The position numbers and the translations under genes are program-made. Shown piece by piece: positions 19,132 through 28,839 of a DNA stretch of 64,000 bases. Where the stretch lies: NCBI GenBank assembly GCA_928724745.1, contig CAKMXJ010000011.1, forward strand, positions 310,001 through 374,000, written 5' to 3'. Below the pieces are notes generated by a model. That model saw only the letters and a program-made list of their open reading frames with translations. It searched no databases and had not been told where the DNA came from. The number at the start of each line of letters is the position of its first letter. Position 1 is the stretch's first letter. This DNA comes from Anthracocystis setariae. Its lineage: Eukaryota > Basidiomycota > Ustilaginomycetes > Ustilaginales > Ustilaginaceae.

Positions 19132-22100
19132 TCAATGATGGGCCCAACCAGATGTGGACAAGGGCCCAAACATACTGCCATGTTGGAAGAGCGCGCGCGA
19201 CCCATTGAGCAACGCCGAAGGCATCAGTGGACCGGACATGCTGCCATTTTGACTCTTGCCGGACTCGCTCAGCGGGCTGATTTGCTTAAACGGCGAGGCA
19301 GCCGTCACAAATTCCGAACTCGAACGTAACAGCGTTGCACAAGGATTTTCCATCGCGACGCTTGCTCTCGACAAATGGGTGCCACGCTGCGGTGTCGCGT
19401 ACGCATCATCACTGCCATCGTAGTGCTTGTGCGAAAGCAGAGTCGCCACGGCAGGAGCAGAACGGCAGTGCTGTTCGCCGTCAATCAATGCCAGAGATCC
19501 GGCGCGATGATGCGACTTGGTCCACATGTCCATAGGCGAAGCACATTTGGTCGGATGAGCTGCTTCGGAAGGCGCAACCATGCCCTCGTCCAGCTTCAAT
19601 GCTGGGATGGCATCAAAGTGACTTAGGGCCTCGTCGAGAATGAGCAAGAGTCGTTTCGAGGAATCGTGGTCACGGTGCATACCACGACTCGAACGCTTTT
19701 CTTCCCAGGACTGAAGCCGGTTGAGGAAGCCGATCCAGGTCTCGTCAGGGACGGTGACCTCGTAGTTGCACTTCTTCAAGAACCAGGCCTCAGTCTGGTT
19801 CAGCTCCGTCAAAGGGATGCCGGTAACCTCGTTCCACGTCTTGTTGAGGAATGTGTTGTCATCCAGGTGCTTGTTGGCAATCATCATTCCTAGAGTGAAA
19901 AGCTTGAAGGGAGCCGCCGAAGTTGGTTGTGCAAACAGCTCGAGCACCACTGGATCGACCGAGCCATCAGGTAGCTGAGCCATGGTCAGCAGCCTGAGTG
20001 CATTGAGAATGCCAAGTAGAAAAGCAGTAGGGGAGAGCAGCGTCTGAGCCAACACCTGGTGGACGAATCTCCTGAAGGCAGGACTAGGCTCATTGACGTA
20101 CGACGTTATAACACTCGTAACTGAGTCACGACCCGATCGAGTCTGGGTGTGGTTACTGGAAGACTTGGAGCTGGCAGCCAAGCCAGCGGGCACAAGTGTC
20201 TCGGCCAGAGAAACAAACTGATGGTCATTGTTGCTCCATCGCCAGTCCGGAGAGACGAGACGGAGTACGGCCAGAACGTTGTCTCGAAGCCTACCCGACC
20301 ATTTCGACGAGCCGAGCATGGGTGAAGCCTTGGAAGGGCTCCGGCGGGGTCGAAGGACCGAGTCAGATCGCGAGCGGTCCAACGACATGCCCAGACCATT
20401 CAGCGGACTGCGCGTAGTCTCGACCGAATGAGCCGAGATGGTGGAGCTCACGGCTGGGCTACCATGGGCAAGCGAAGCAGGCGTGCCCGGTTCAGAGCTA
20501 CTGGCAGTACTAGCACCGGAGCTGTGTCCCGTCGCAATGTCCGAGTGGCTGGAGCCTTGACGAGAGCGCTTTGTAGTCGACGACTCGCACATCAGAGCAG
20601 AACGGGTTCGCTCGGCGCCCACAGCCATGCGGTGCAGGTCGTGGTGCGAAGAGGCATGGTCGCCGCCAAATGTGAACGAGTGCGCCTGTGGTCGCATCGG
20701 AGGCATGCGGTCGGGGCCGAATGGTGAGCGGAAAGCATTCCAATCGCCCGAAGACGCGGCATCGGCAGTACCGCGTTCGAGCATCGTCGAGGCCCACGGT
20801 GAAGTGTCGGGCGTGTTGAGCGATGGGGTCGATGACGAGGAAGGCATGGAGGCGGCGGCGGGAGACATGGCATCTTCACAATCCTCATCCATGGCCTCGT
20901 CGGCCGTTTCGTGAGCCTCGATGAGGAGGTCTGGGTCAAAGAGGGCAGTGCACGTATTCCAGATGAGCTGAGCACCGATGGCTGCAATGGGCAATGCAGA
21001 CTTTTCGAGCGAAGCGGGCGACGAGGGGGCCGGAGCTTGAGCTTGGTCTGCTGCTTCCTCTGCGGACTGTCGATCGTGGCCATCGATAGCGTCTGGGACT
21101 GTAGCGTCTCGCATCTCGTGGTGAGACTCACGACGAGCTTGCCACTGAGTTGCTTCGAAGCGGACTCGATCCTCATCGGCATGTCCACGGAAAGAGCCGC
21201 CGTGCATGTGACGCCAAGCATCGGCGTGATTGGCCCGCCCCTGATCGGATTCGAGCAGATGCTCGTCGCGGAAACGTTCGCCATGGTCGCGCAGTGGATT
21301 CGAAGGTCTTGAGTAGTGCGTGTACTTTGCCGATGCCTCTGGACGATTTCGGTAGACCACTTGGGAGCTTCCAGTGTCAGCATATTGGTGCTGAGGATAG
21401 TGCGATGGCTCGGCCCATTCATGGTCGTGAGAAGCAGCTCGGACGTTGCGATGTGCAGCCCAAGCTTCCGAGTCGCGGAGAGCAGCATCATCAGAGCGTC
21501 GATGGTAAGAAGCCTGCATGTGCGGTTGGTGGCTCGGATACATCTGGCTGGGCGGGGCAACATACGGCAGCGATGCTCTATGACCTGAAGAAGCCTGCTG
21601 CCAGTTCCAGTCGCGGACATGGTGGTCCGACGGGCGATCATGGCGGTGGTTGGCTTCAGTGGACCAGTTGTCCTGGTATCTGGGCTGACGATGGGCATAC
21701 CCGTCTGGAACATTGGATCTACCATGAGGATCATGACTGACACCGAATGCGTGCGAGCCAGTAGAGCCCGATGGGTAGGAGTGTTGGGCATAATAGGTTT
21801 GAGGCGGGGGAAGACGGGCTGGGGGATAGTGGCCGGATGCAAAGCCTTGCTGGCTGGCAGACGCATTGTGTTGCCTTTCATGGGCCTTGGCAAGGTGATG
21901 CTGAGCCAGAAGCTGATGCTCGAGTTGCTGATGGGTGCGTGGCTGCTGGTATGTTTGGGGGACAGCAAGCGCTTGAGCATACCAAGGGGTAGCGCCATGC
22001 ATGTGCGGATAGCCACTGGGCGCATGTCCCATGATGTGCTGGCGATCTGCTCGAGCAGCAGCAGCAGTGAGACGCGGAGCCTGAGGTGGAGCCTGCCAGA

Positions 22101-22335
22101 CGCCGTAGTCCATGGCCCCATTCGTAGCAGGACCAAGATCACTGTAGGTTTGTGGATGATGGTACATGAGTGACTGTGTGTTGGTATCCACGTAAGGGTA
22201 GCCGGCTGAATGGGCTGAAGGCGCAGCAGGCAAGGCGAGGTGATGGTCGTGGTGAGCGTAGGGATGCAAAGCAAACCCGGCTTCAATGTGACGGAACGGC
22301 CCCATAGCGGGCTGCCCGTCGTGGTAGAACGACAT
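19132..22335 (-). CDS. PCL/CLG1-like cyclin (Pho85-type), 1067 aa
   Basis: Regulatory cyclin, probable partner of a Pho85/Cdk5-type kinase. The cyclin box spans about residues 745-882: SYVNEPSPAFRRFVHQVLAQTLLSP, then KLFTLGMMIANKHLDDNTFLNKTWNEVTGIPLTELN and WFLKKCNYEVTVPDETW. The motif LDDNTFLNKTWNEVTGI is typical of PHO80-like/PCL cyclins. The N-terminal two thirds are His/Ser/Gln/Pro-rich and probably disordered, resembling large CLG1-type cyclins of basidiomycetes. The start chosen is ATG 22335 (MSFYHDGQ); an in-frame ATG nine codons upstream is possible. No intron is seen. It is transcribed away from a very large spacer, suggesting a long regulatory region or leader. Confidence 0.82.
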   Translation of the reverse strand: MSFYHDGQPAMGPFRHIEAGFALHPYAHHDHHLALPAAPSAHSAGYPYVDTNTQSLMYHHPQTYSDLGPATNGAMDYGVWQAPPQAPRLTAAAARADRQHIMGHAPSGYPHMHGATPWYAQALAVPQTYQQPRTHQQLEHQLLAQHHLAKAHERQHNASASQQGFASGHYPPARLPPPQTYYAQHSYPSGSTGSHAFGVSHDPHGRSNVPDGYAHRQPRYQDNWSTEANHRHDRPSDHHVRDWNWQQASSGHRASLPYVAPPSQMYPSHQPHMQASYHRRSDDAALRDSEAWAAHRNVRAASHDHEWAEPSHYPQHQYADTGSSQVVYRNRPEASAKYTHYSRPSNPLRDHGERFRDEHLLESDQGRANHADAWRHMHGGSFRGHADEDRVRFEATQWQARRESHHEMRDATVPDAIDGHDRQSAEEAADQAQAPAPSSPASLEKSALPIAAIGAQLIWNTCTALFDPDLLIEAHETADEAMDEDCEDAMSPAAASMPSSSSTPSLNTPDTSPWASTMLERGTADAASSGDWNAFRSPFGPDRMPPMRPQAHSFTFGGDHASSHHDLHRMAVGAERTRSALMCESSTTKRSRQGSSHSDIATGHSSGASTASSSEPGTPASLAHGSPAVSSTISAHSVETTRSPLNGLGMSLDRSRSDSVLRPRRSPSKASPMLGSSKWSGRLRDNVLAVLRLVSPDWRWSNNDHQFVSLAETLVPAGLAASSKSSSNHTQTRSGRDSVTSVITSYVNEPSPAFRRFVHQVLAQTLLSPTAFLLGILNALRLLTMAQLPDGSVDPVVLELFAQPTSAAPFKLFTLGMMIANKHLDDNTFLNKTWNEVTGIPLTELNQTEAWFLKKCNYEVTVPDETWIGFLNRLQSWEEKRSSRGMHRDHDSSKRLLLILDEALSHFDAIPALKLDEGMVAPSEAAHPTKCASPMDMWTKSHHRAGSLALIDGEQHCRSAPAVATLLSHKHYDGSDDAYATPQRGTHLSRASVAMENPCATLLRSSSEFVTAASPFKQISPLSESGKSQNGSMSGPLMPSALLNGSRALFQHGSMFGPLSTSGWAHH

Positions 22336-22513
22336 GATTGAAAAGGAATCGCAGGTGCGCACACGCCGATCTAGAGACCGATGCGGGCGCTTTTGATAAG
22401 TCAGACCGGTGAAATCGGTCTGACAAGAGACGTGAACGAAAGAAAGGTACTCGGAGCCGATACAGGCAGCTGAGTCGCTTCAATAGAGGTAGTTGATGAA
22501 AGAAAAGAAACGG

Positions 22514-22544
22514 GGAGAGGAGAGGAGAGGAGAGGAGAGGAGAG
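22514..22544. repeat. (GGAGA)n pentanucleotide repeat
   Basis: About six uninterrupted GGAGA units in the probable 5' leader of the cyclin gene. Confidence 0.85.
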
Positions 22545-23388
22545 AAGCGTGGTCGAGGTAGGATGTCGAGAGCGGATTGAAACCGACGGAAAGTATACGC
22601 TGCGGGCCAACGGGACGTCTAAAGAGGCCGAGTCGATGACAAAGAAAGCGAGTCGAGTAGGCTGTAAACGTAGGAAGTGACGAAGGAGGAGGAGAAGTAA
22701 CAGTGAGGATGAGAGCAGCACAATGAAGGCGTCCCAGAGCCAAAGGCGATCTGCAGAGAAATCACCTTGATGCGATAGATGCAGCCATAGAGTCGTGAGG
22801 AAGATCGAGTTGTCGAATCGGTGAATATACCAAGACGGAACGAATCGACGGCGATTGTGGCTGACGAGTCGAGCCAGGCAGGATGGAATGTCAGGATGAA
22901 TCCAAGACAATACTTGTGCCGAGGCTGACAAGAGAGAATCACCCAAGCGCTGGCGACTTGCTTGGAGTGAGGTTGTAAGCCGAAACGAAGACGGAATCGA
23001 GCTTATACTGGTCGGCGGAAACGACGAGGAAGAGCCTGCAGCTATGTCTCACAAGACAAGCAAACAAAAGCTGGTCGAGAAGCCGTCTTCTTCTTGCCTA
23101 CGCGCGCAACACCTTGTTCGGGACCGAGAGCTCGAACAGCCGACGGAGCGGATGGTTGCGGGCGAAAGAGCGAGTGAGCCTGCTCAAGAAGGGGAGAAAG
23201 ACCCACCAGGAACAGAAGCCCAACAAGGAAGAGTGACCAAGTAGAATGAGGGAGGATGGAGGATGAAGGAGGAGAAGGTAAGGAAGAGGAAGGGTCAGCT
23301 AACGAAATGTCGCAGCAGCACAGCACAGCACAGTACCGTCACATGCCGTAGCAATTGCACACTAGAACTTGCAGTCAAATGATGCAGC

Positions 23389-23389
<1 letters not shown>

Positions 23390-23416
<27 letters not shown>
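23390..23416. repeat. (CAG)9 trinucleotide repeat
   Basis: Nine perfect CAG units in non-coding sequence. The open frames across it have no other support. Confidence 0.9.
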
Positions 23417-23419
<3 letters not shown>

Positions 23420-25038
23420 CCGTGAGCAGCTTTTCGGACCCGTTTTGCACTGAAAGCTAGCGTCGCTCGTATCCGCCTCTTGCAGTTTGTTGAACTTTGC
23501 AAGCTGCGGACTCTCCGCTTTCTCGACTGGGACCGACAATTTCGGAGTGAGTCAGGAGTATTGTTACTACTATTGTACTCTACTGTACCAAGCACCGAAA
23601 ACGTGCTCGCTGCTGCTGAGCTGCAAGTTTAGAAGAGAGAGCCTGCTGGGGGGGGGGTTTTTTTTTTTTCTCCTTTCTGGATTCGAGTTCTCTTACGGGC
23701 TGAGCCGTGGCGCTGAGGTTTAGCGTCGTTGAATGATGCAATTCACTCTGCCTAGAAAGCCACCCAAATTTTTGCTGCTCGGTAGGAGTTCCGCAAGCAG
23801 AGCGAGGACTGCGGTGCCGTCGCTTGGATGCGAAGCAAGCGCAGCTATCTAAATTTTTCGTAAGGAAATTCGAAATGATGGCTAAAATTTCAATTCAACG
23901 ACGCTGGCACCGTACCATTTCTTTGTATTGACACACAATGGCCTCAATACCAACAAATGAAAGTGGGAAAACGTAATCAGGCCAACGAGTAGCTAGCTCA
24001 AGCTGGTGAGCGTTACAGATGAACTCTTTTTTCATTATTTTCTTCTTTTTTTTTTTTTTTTTCTCTAACATTTCCCCGACAGTTCGGAATCCAGCATAGC
24101 ACAAGTACGCAGTTGAGCCCAGATGGAACGCGAATGCAAAACATATTCTGTTCGGACGAGGTAGCCTTACAGTAGGATGCTTGGAAGGGTGTTCAGCTAC
24201 AGGATGCTGTATACGGTACCGACAGGCTAGCCTGCAAGGAAGGCCGGGGTTGGGAGGGCCCAAGGCGCATCCCAGGATCGAGTTGAAACTCAGGGCAGAT
24301 CAAGATTAGAAGTGGTGAAAAGGCGTCCGTCTGTCTCTCTTCGCTTTCCAAGCCCTATCTATGGTTTTGAGAAGGTACGCTGCCCTCGCCGAAAGCTATA
24401 CTGTTAGAGAGCATTACAAATTGAAACTACATCTTGTTGTATTCAGTATAGTGTAGCAATGTGTGGCAGCCAAGCTGATGTTGCATTTTCAGTAGTAGAG
24501 TGTCGGTACAGTACCGTCCGTACTGCAAAAGGTAAACATCTTGATTTGAAGCAAAATCAACTCTTTTTGCCAGGAAGGCTGGGAGTGGCTTGTCAGTGGC
24601 AGCATATCGGCGCAACTCCCGACTGGATCTGGATCAACATTATTGCATTGATGAAAATCGGGCAAAATTGGGAGCATCGGGAGCTCAAGGGAACCTCAGT
24701 GCCGAACCAATTTTCCGAGTAGGGTACAGAAGCGGATGTCTGTGTAACGTTTGCAATTTCCGAGCGAGAGCGATGCAGCTGCAGCTGCAGCTTCTTCCTT
24801 CTTGTTGATTGGATGGCAACAAGAGGAGATTCGATATGCAGTGGAAGCGCAGTTTGTTCACGCTCATCATTGCTACCGGCGACAAGGGCGGCGGTGAAAG
24901 TGATGCTTCAGATGCAGCACGGCGGCGTAGAATCAAAGTCAACAGCTGCAGGGTGCTCAACCAAAAATTGCAGAAAACCAGGGACAAAGAATCTTCTATG
25001 CAGTATACTGTACTTGCCGTCTCGCCGGCTGTCTAGAC

Positions 25039-25065
25039 AAAAAAAAAAAAAAAAAAAAAAAAAAA
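25039..25065. repeat. A27 homopolymer
   Basis: Twenty-seven consecutive A in a spacer. No upstream coding sequence suggests a processed pseudogene. Confidence 0.85.
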
Positions 25066-26471
25066 TCAGTACACAAAGTATTATAAGTAGTGTGACAGAC
25101 CATGCTCCAGCCTCACGGCTTCCATGCACTTTGCGCAGCGTACGGTACGTTGAGCTATTTGCATTGTACAGTGGAGACTTTATCGAACATGGTCGGAAAA
25201 CTGTAGCTACGCTTTTGGCCACACGAGTTGTACGAAGGGTTCTGTTGAAGATTCCGTGTTCTGTTGATCGTCTTTTCAGGCACCGACAACCTGTGCAAAA
25301 CTGTACATGCGGTATCTTACAGTACTTACTTTGCGGTGTACCTACTACTGTATTAACTGGCCGTCCTGCAGTGTAGACAGGACAGTGCCGCTTTGTTGCT
25401 CCAATGCATTTCACTTACACTGCTAAAAGTGTTTGCATAGTCTGAAGCGTTGGAACCACACCGCGCAAGTAGCTAAAAGTTTGCTGTACGTCATGTCGCC
25501 TGGATCGCTGAACCGAGTTGAGTGCCTTGGGCGAAGAGCAAAGGATTCGGGTCGGGTCGAGTGTTGTGGACCGATCGAAATGTCAAGAAGAGCGAGTTTT
25601 AAGCACCCATCCGCGCCGCAGTAGTTGCGCGCATCGGCTCTCAGAGTGCGCTTGGCGGGCGATGGGCGATGCACAAACAAATTTTGAGCATATCCGTGAT
25701 CTGCCGCCGTCAAAGCGCTGTTGAAAGCACACACAAGTCAAACTTGAAATTTATATACTTACAAAATGTTGCTAAATTTATTTAGTTGTTGAAAGTTTTG
25801 CGTTTGACAACCTGCGGTTTCTCTGGGCGCAAGGCGACTGACTCAGATACAGTACACTGTTGCTTGAACAACTGGCTACATGCCGGCTGTTTTTGACTTT
25901 TTCATTCAAAATAAATAAATAAAATTGAGATATTTTTTTCGTGGTTGTGGATCGACAACGCCTCGGTGCTGAAAATCCGCGCTGAAATCACATATATTTA
26001 CAGTATTTCGTTTTGGAGTGAGTGTGCATTGGCTGCCTAGCTGCCTGGCTGTCTGCCACAACTTGCATTATTGAAAGTACAGTGTATGCACGAGAGTGTG
26101 ATTGTGATTGTGTCTGAGCACTGTTGGAAGCCATCATGACTTTTCAGTCCGGCTCCCCCGCCATTTCGGGCCGCACTTGTGCAACAACAGCAAGGCCGCC
26201 ATTCTGTACTAGACATGGCTCCAACCTCTCCCTAGACAGTGGAACCACTACTCTACTCTGTCCACAATTCAGTTCATCTTGGAACCACCACCATCCTCCT
26301 GCTTCGCATCTTCCGCTCTCTCCACATCCTACCACATACCATCATTGACTTGGTACTCGTCACCATCGCTCCTTCAATGTTCTGAACTCTGTCTTGGACG
26401 CAGAGATACCAAGACCCGAACCTCTTCCCTCCAAGCCGCTCCTCTTTGGCTTTCGGACCCCCTTCAACAAC

Positions 26472-28334
26472 ATGGCGTTGCAACCCACGTTGATGCCCCG
26501 CGCTACCGCGTTGTGGGAACGCCAGAATCCCGTTGTCAGCTTCTTGAGCAGTCTCTTTGATGGTCCTGGCAATTCCGATTCCATCATCTCCACCGCTCCC
26601 GTCCCGACCACCACCACCACCTTCGAGCCTATCACCACTACCACAAGCTCTACTCGCACCACGCCCACCACAAGTAAGTACCCAGTCCTCGTCACCGCTC
26701 CCAATAGGCCCGTCAACTAACGCGCAGCCACTCTTCATGTCGGTCTTGTGTCTCACTCTTCCGCACTTTCAAATCATCTTCCTCAATCTACAGCATCCAC
26801 GCCCACTCCCACTACCACCTCTACTTCCTCCACTCCCACCACAACTTCAACCACCCAGACCACCCCAACAACCACCTTGACACCCACCACCTCCTCTACT
26901 TCTTCCATCGTCATCGCCACCACATCCTCACGCACCACCCTCACCTCGACATCCGCTTCTGTTTCAGGAACAAGCACTTCGCAGATCGTCGTTACCATCA
27001 CTTCCACTCCCATAGTCACCACGACCTCCACACCCATTCAATCGCCTCTGAATCGCTCCTCTGGCGTCAATGGCGCCGTCATCGGTGGTGTCGTCGGCGG
27101 CGTTGTTGGTGGTCTCGCTCTTCTGGCCCTGATCGTCGCCGTCTGCATCCTAGTCAGCCGACGTCGCGCTCGTACAGGTCATGCCTACTTCCTTTGCTTT
27201 GGCCAGCGTCCTTCTCGCGCTGCCGACGGCGAGCTCGGCCACACCGGAGGTGCTTGGCCCACTTTTGATCCTCAGGACGACTACCGAGCTTCTAGCTACG
27301 GTGCTGGTGCTGGTGCCCTTGGTGCAGGGGCCGCCGCTGGCGCTCTTGCTGGCTCTCGCAGCCGTCGTCGTCGTCGTCAAGAGCCCAACGCAACGCTGCC
27401 GCAAGAATACGCCGAAGGCGATCCCGAGATCTACGACTACAACAATGCTTCGGCCGCTCATCAGGGTTACGCCAACTACGATGGCAATTACGAAGGCCAC
27501 TACGATGGCCCCCGCGAAAGATACGATGCCTACCACACTTATGGAACTGGCTATCCCGAAATGCACGAGCATGGTCTGGGTACCGCAGGTGCACTTGCTG
27601 CTGGTGCCGCTGCTGGAGGTGCTGGTGCTCATCTGTACAACAACGCACACGCCCGACGCTCGTCCGCCGGTCACTACGTAAACACCAACGATGCCTACGC
27701 CAATGATGCCTACGCAACCGACGCTTACACCACCAACAACATGTCTCCTCATGTACCCGCTACCACCGAAGCCGCGCCTGCTTCCTGGCAGCTGCCGAGG
27801 ATGAGCTTCCAGGACACGCAAGGCCCTTACGCGGCTGCCGGTGTCGGTCACAATTTGGCCGCCGCTCCTGGTGGCCCTCACGCTCAATTTATGGTCTCGC
27901 CGTCCGAGGTAGACCTTGCCGCTGCTCCCTCTCCGTCTCGCTCGCCTGGTCCTAACTACAGCCACTTTGACCCTCCTGAGGTGCGCGAGCAGCGTGCCCG
28001 TGAAGCCGCCGATGCCGCCTTGGCACGCGGAAGCTTCAGCACGTCCCACAGTCAGCCGATCTCTCCCGCTTCGCCAAGGAGACAAAGTAGGAGACTCAGC
28101 TCCCACCACGGTAGTCCGATGCAAGACAACATCGGGCTCATTGGGGGTTTGGCGCCTCCGGCCTACGTGGATGCCCAGGATGGATTGGAGCAGGTGGAAG
28201 AACAGCCGAGGAGATTGCATCTTACCAATGCCGAGCCCGACCATCTCGATGACGACAGCTCCCGAGGCGGACCTAGCAGACAAGCGCACAATCACAAGGA
28301 TGCCCCGCCGGCCGCCACTTACCGACAACACTGA
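26472..28334 (+). CDS. Ser/Thr-rich single-pass membrane protein (Wsc/Mid2-like architecture)
   Basis: I do not recognise a named family. Model: exon 1 26472-26673, intron 26674-26793 (GTAAGT...CTACAG), exon 2 26794-28334, 580 aa. A shorter intron ending at 26727 (CTAACGCGCAG) is also in phase. The outer part is a Thr/Ser/Pro mucin-like stretch, expected to be O-mannosylated. One membrane segment of about 27 residues follows (GAVIGGVVGGVVGGLALLALIVAVCILV), stopped by SRRRAR. The cytoplasmic tail is about 390 residues with Gly/Ala-rich patches (GAGAGALGAGAAAGALAG; GTAGALAAGAAAGGAGAH), a Tyr/His-rich segment and a YANDAYATDAY repeat. The architecture fits a cell-wall stress sensor or adhesin. 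No Wsc cysteine domain is seen, and no clear signal peptide follows this ATG; an upstream start near 26136 may supply one. Confidence 0.6.
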
Positions 28335-28839
28335 TCGGTGCTGATGCTTGATCTCGATGGACTTTGTTCTCACTTCGCTTCCTTTTGGACCCTGTCGGGT
28401 CCCTCTTTGTTTTACTATCGTGTTTTTTTTTGATCCATGCCTCGGGACGAGCAGCAATGCTCTATCCCTCGAAGGCCAACTTGCCACCTACCAAAAAAAA
28501 AAAAAAAACCCCCATGGATCCTTTCTACGTGTCCCTTGCAGCCTACTTTCTATGGAACAAGACAACGGCATGTACAGTAGTTTGTACACTTGCTCATTCT
28601 TTTGAAATTGTATCCCTATTGTTTCCGGGCAGGATCTTGATTGATGCTTTTGTTAGGCTGTCGGGTTCGAACCCGAGACAGCAGATGTGAGCACATGGGA
28701 GGAAGACGGGGGACGCATGCGTCATTGTATGGAAAAGAGCTCTTGCATTGACATCAGGTACATTGACTATCTAGGATATACACGTGGATCTTTCGTATCT
28801 CATGAGGGAAAAGAGGAGCGGGGGGGGTATCTTGATGAT
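28335..28839. other. Convergent spacer with a perfect palindrome
   Basis: About 505 bases between two convergent genes. It holds an A run (about 28493-28508) and an inverted repeat at 28657-28682. No gene is seen. Confidence 0.65.
28657..28682. repeat. Inverted repeat, CGGGTTCGAACCCG core
   Basis: A perfect 14-bp palindrome (28662-28675) is flanked by GCTGT and ACAGC arms with a two-base bulge. RNA from either strand could fold it, so it may help terminate the two convergent transcripts. It resembles a tRNA T-arm, but no cloverleaf surrounds it. Confidence 0.6.

Larger units (their letters stand above)
22336..26471. other. Large gene-poor interval upstream of the cyclin gene
   Basis: About 4.1 kb with no credible coding sequence. 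It includes the cyclin 5' region (purine repeats on the plus strand), a (GGAGA)n tract at 22514-22544, nine CAG units at 23390-23416, a T run near 23659-23671, a T run near 24043-24062 and a run of 27 A at 25039-25065. It also holds many copies of TACAGTAC-like sequence (about 24505, 25001, 25317, 25848). The last 350 bases have short open frames (from 26136) that could be 5' leader of the next gene. Confidence 0.6.

Noticed and set aside
20592..22364. A 590-aa second minus-strand frame within the cyclin gene
   Set aside because: Overlaps the cyclin frame on the same strand, is Pro/Thr/Ser-rich without domains, and ends inside the gene.
22401..22946. A 181-aa minus-strand frame upstream of the cyclin
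   Set aside because: Low-complexity Leu/Ser sequence from the purine repeat; more likely 5' leader.
25039..25065. A processed pseudogene marked by the A27 run
   Set aside because: No coding remnant upstream on either strand and no flanking duplication seen; other A/T runs in spacers look the same.
27150..28487. A 445-aa minus-strand frame over the membrane-protein gene
   Set aside because: Arg/Gly/Val-rich shadow without any recognisable feature.
28650..28690. A tRNA gene around GGTTCGAACCC
   Set aside because: The T-arm-like palindrome has a 6-nt loop and there is no acceptor, D or anticodon arm around it.
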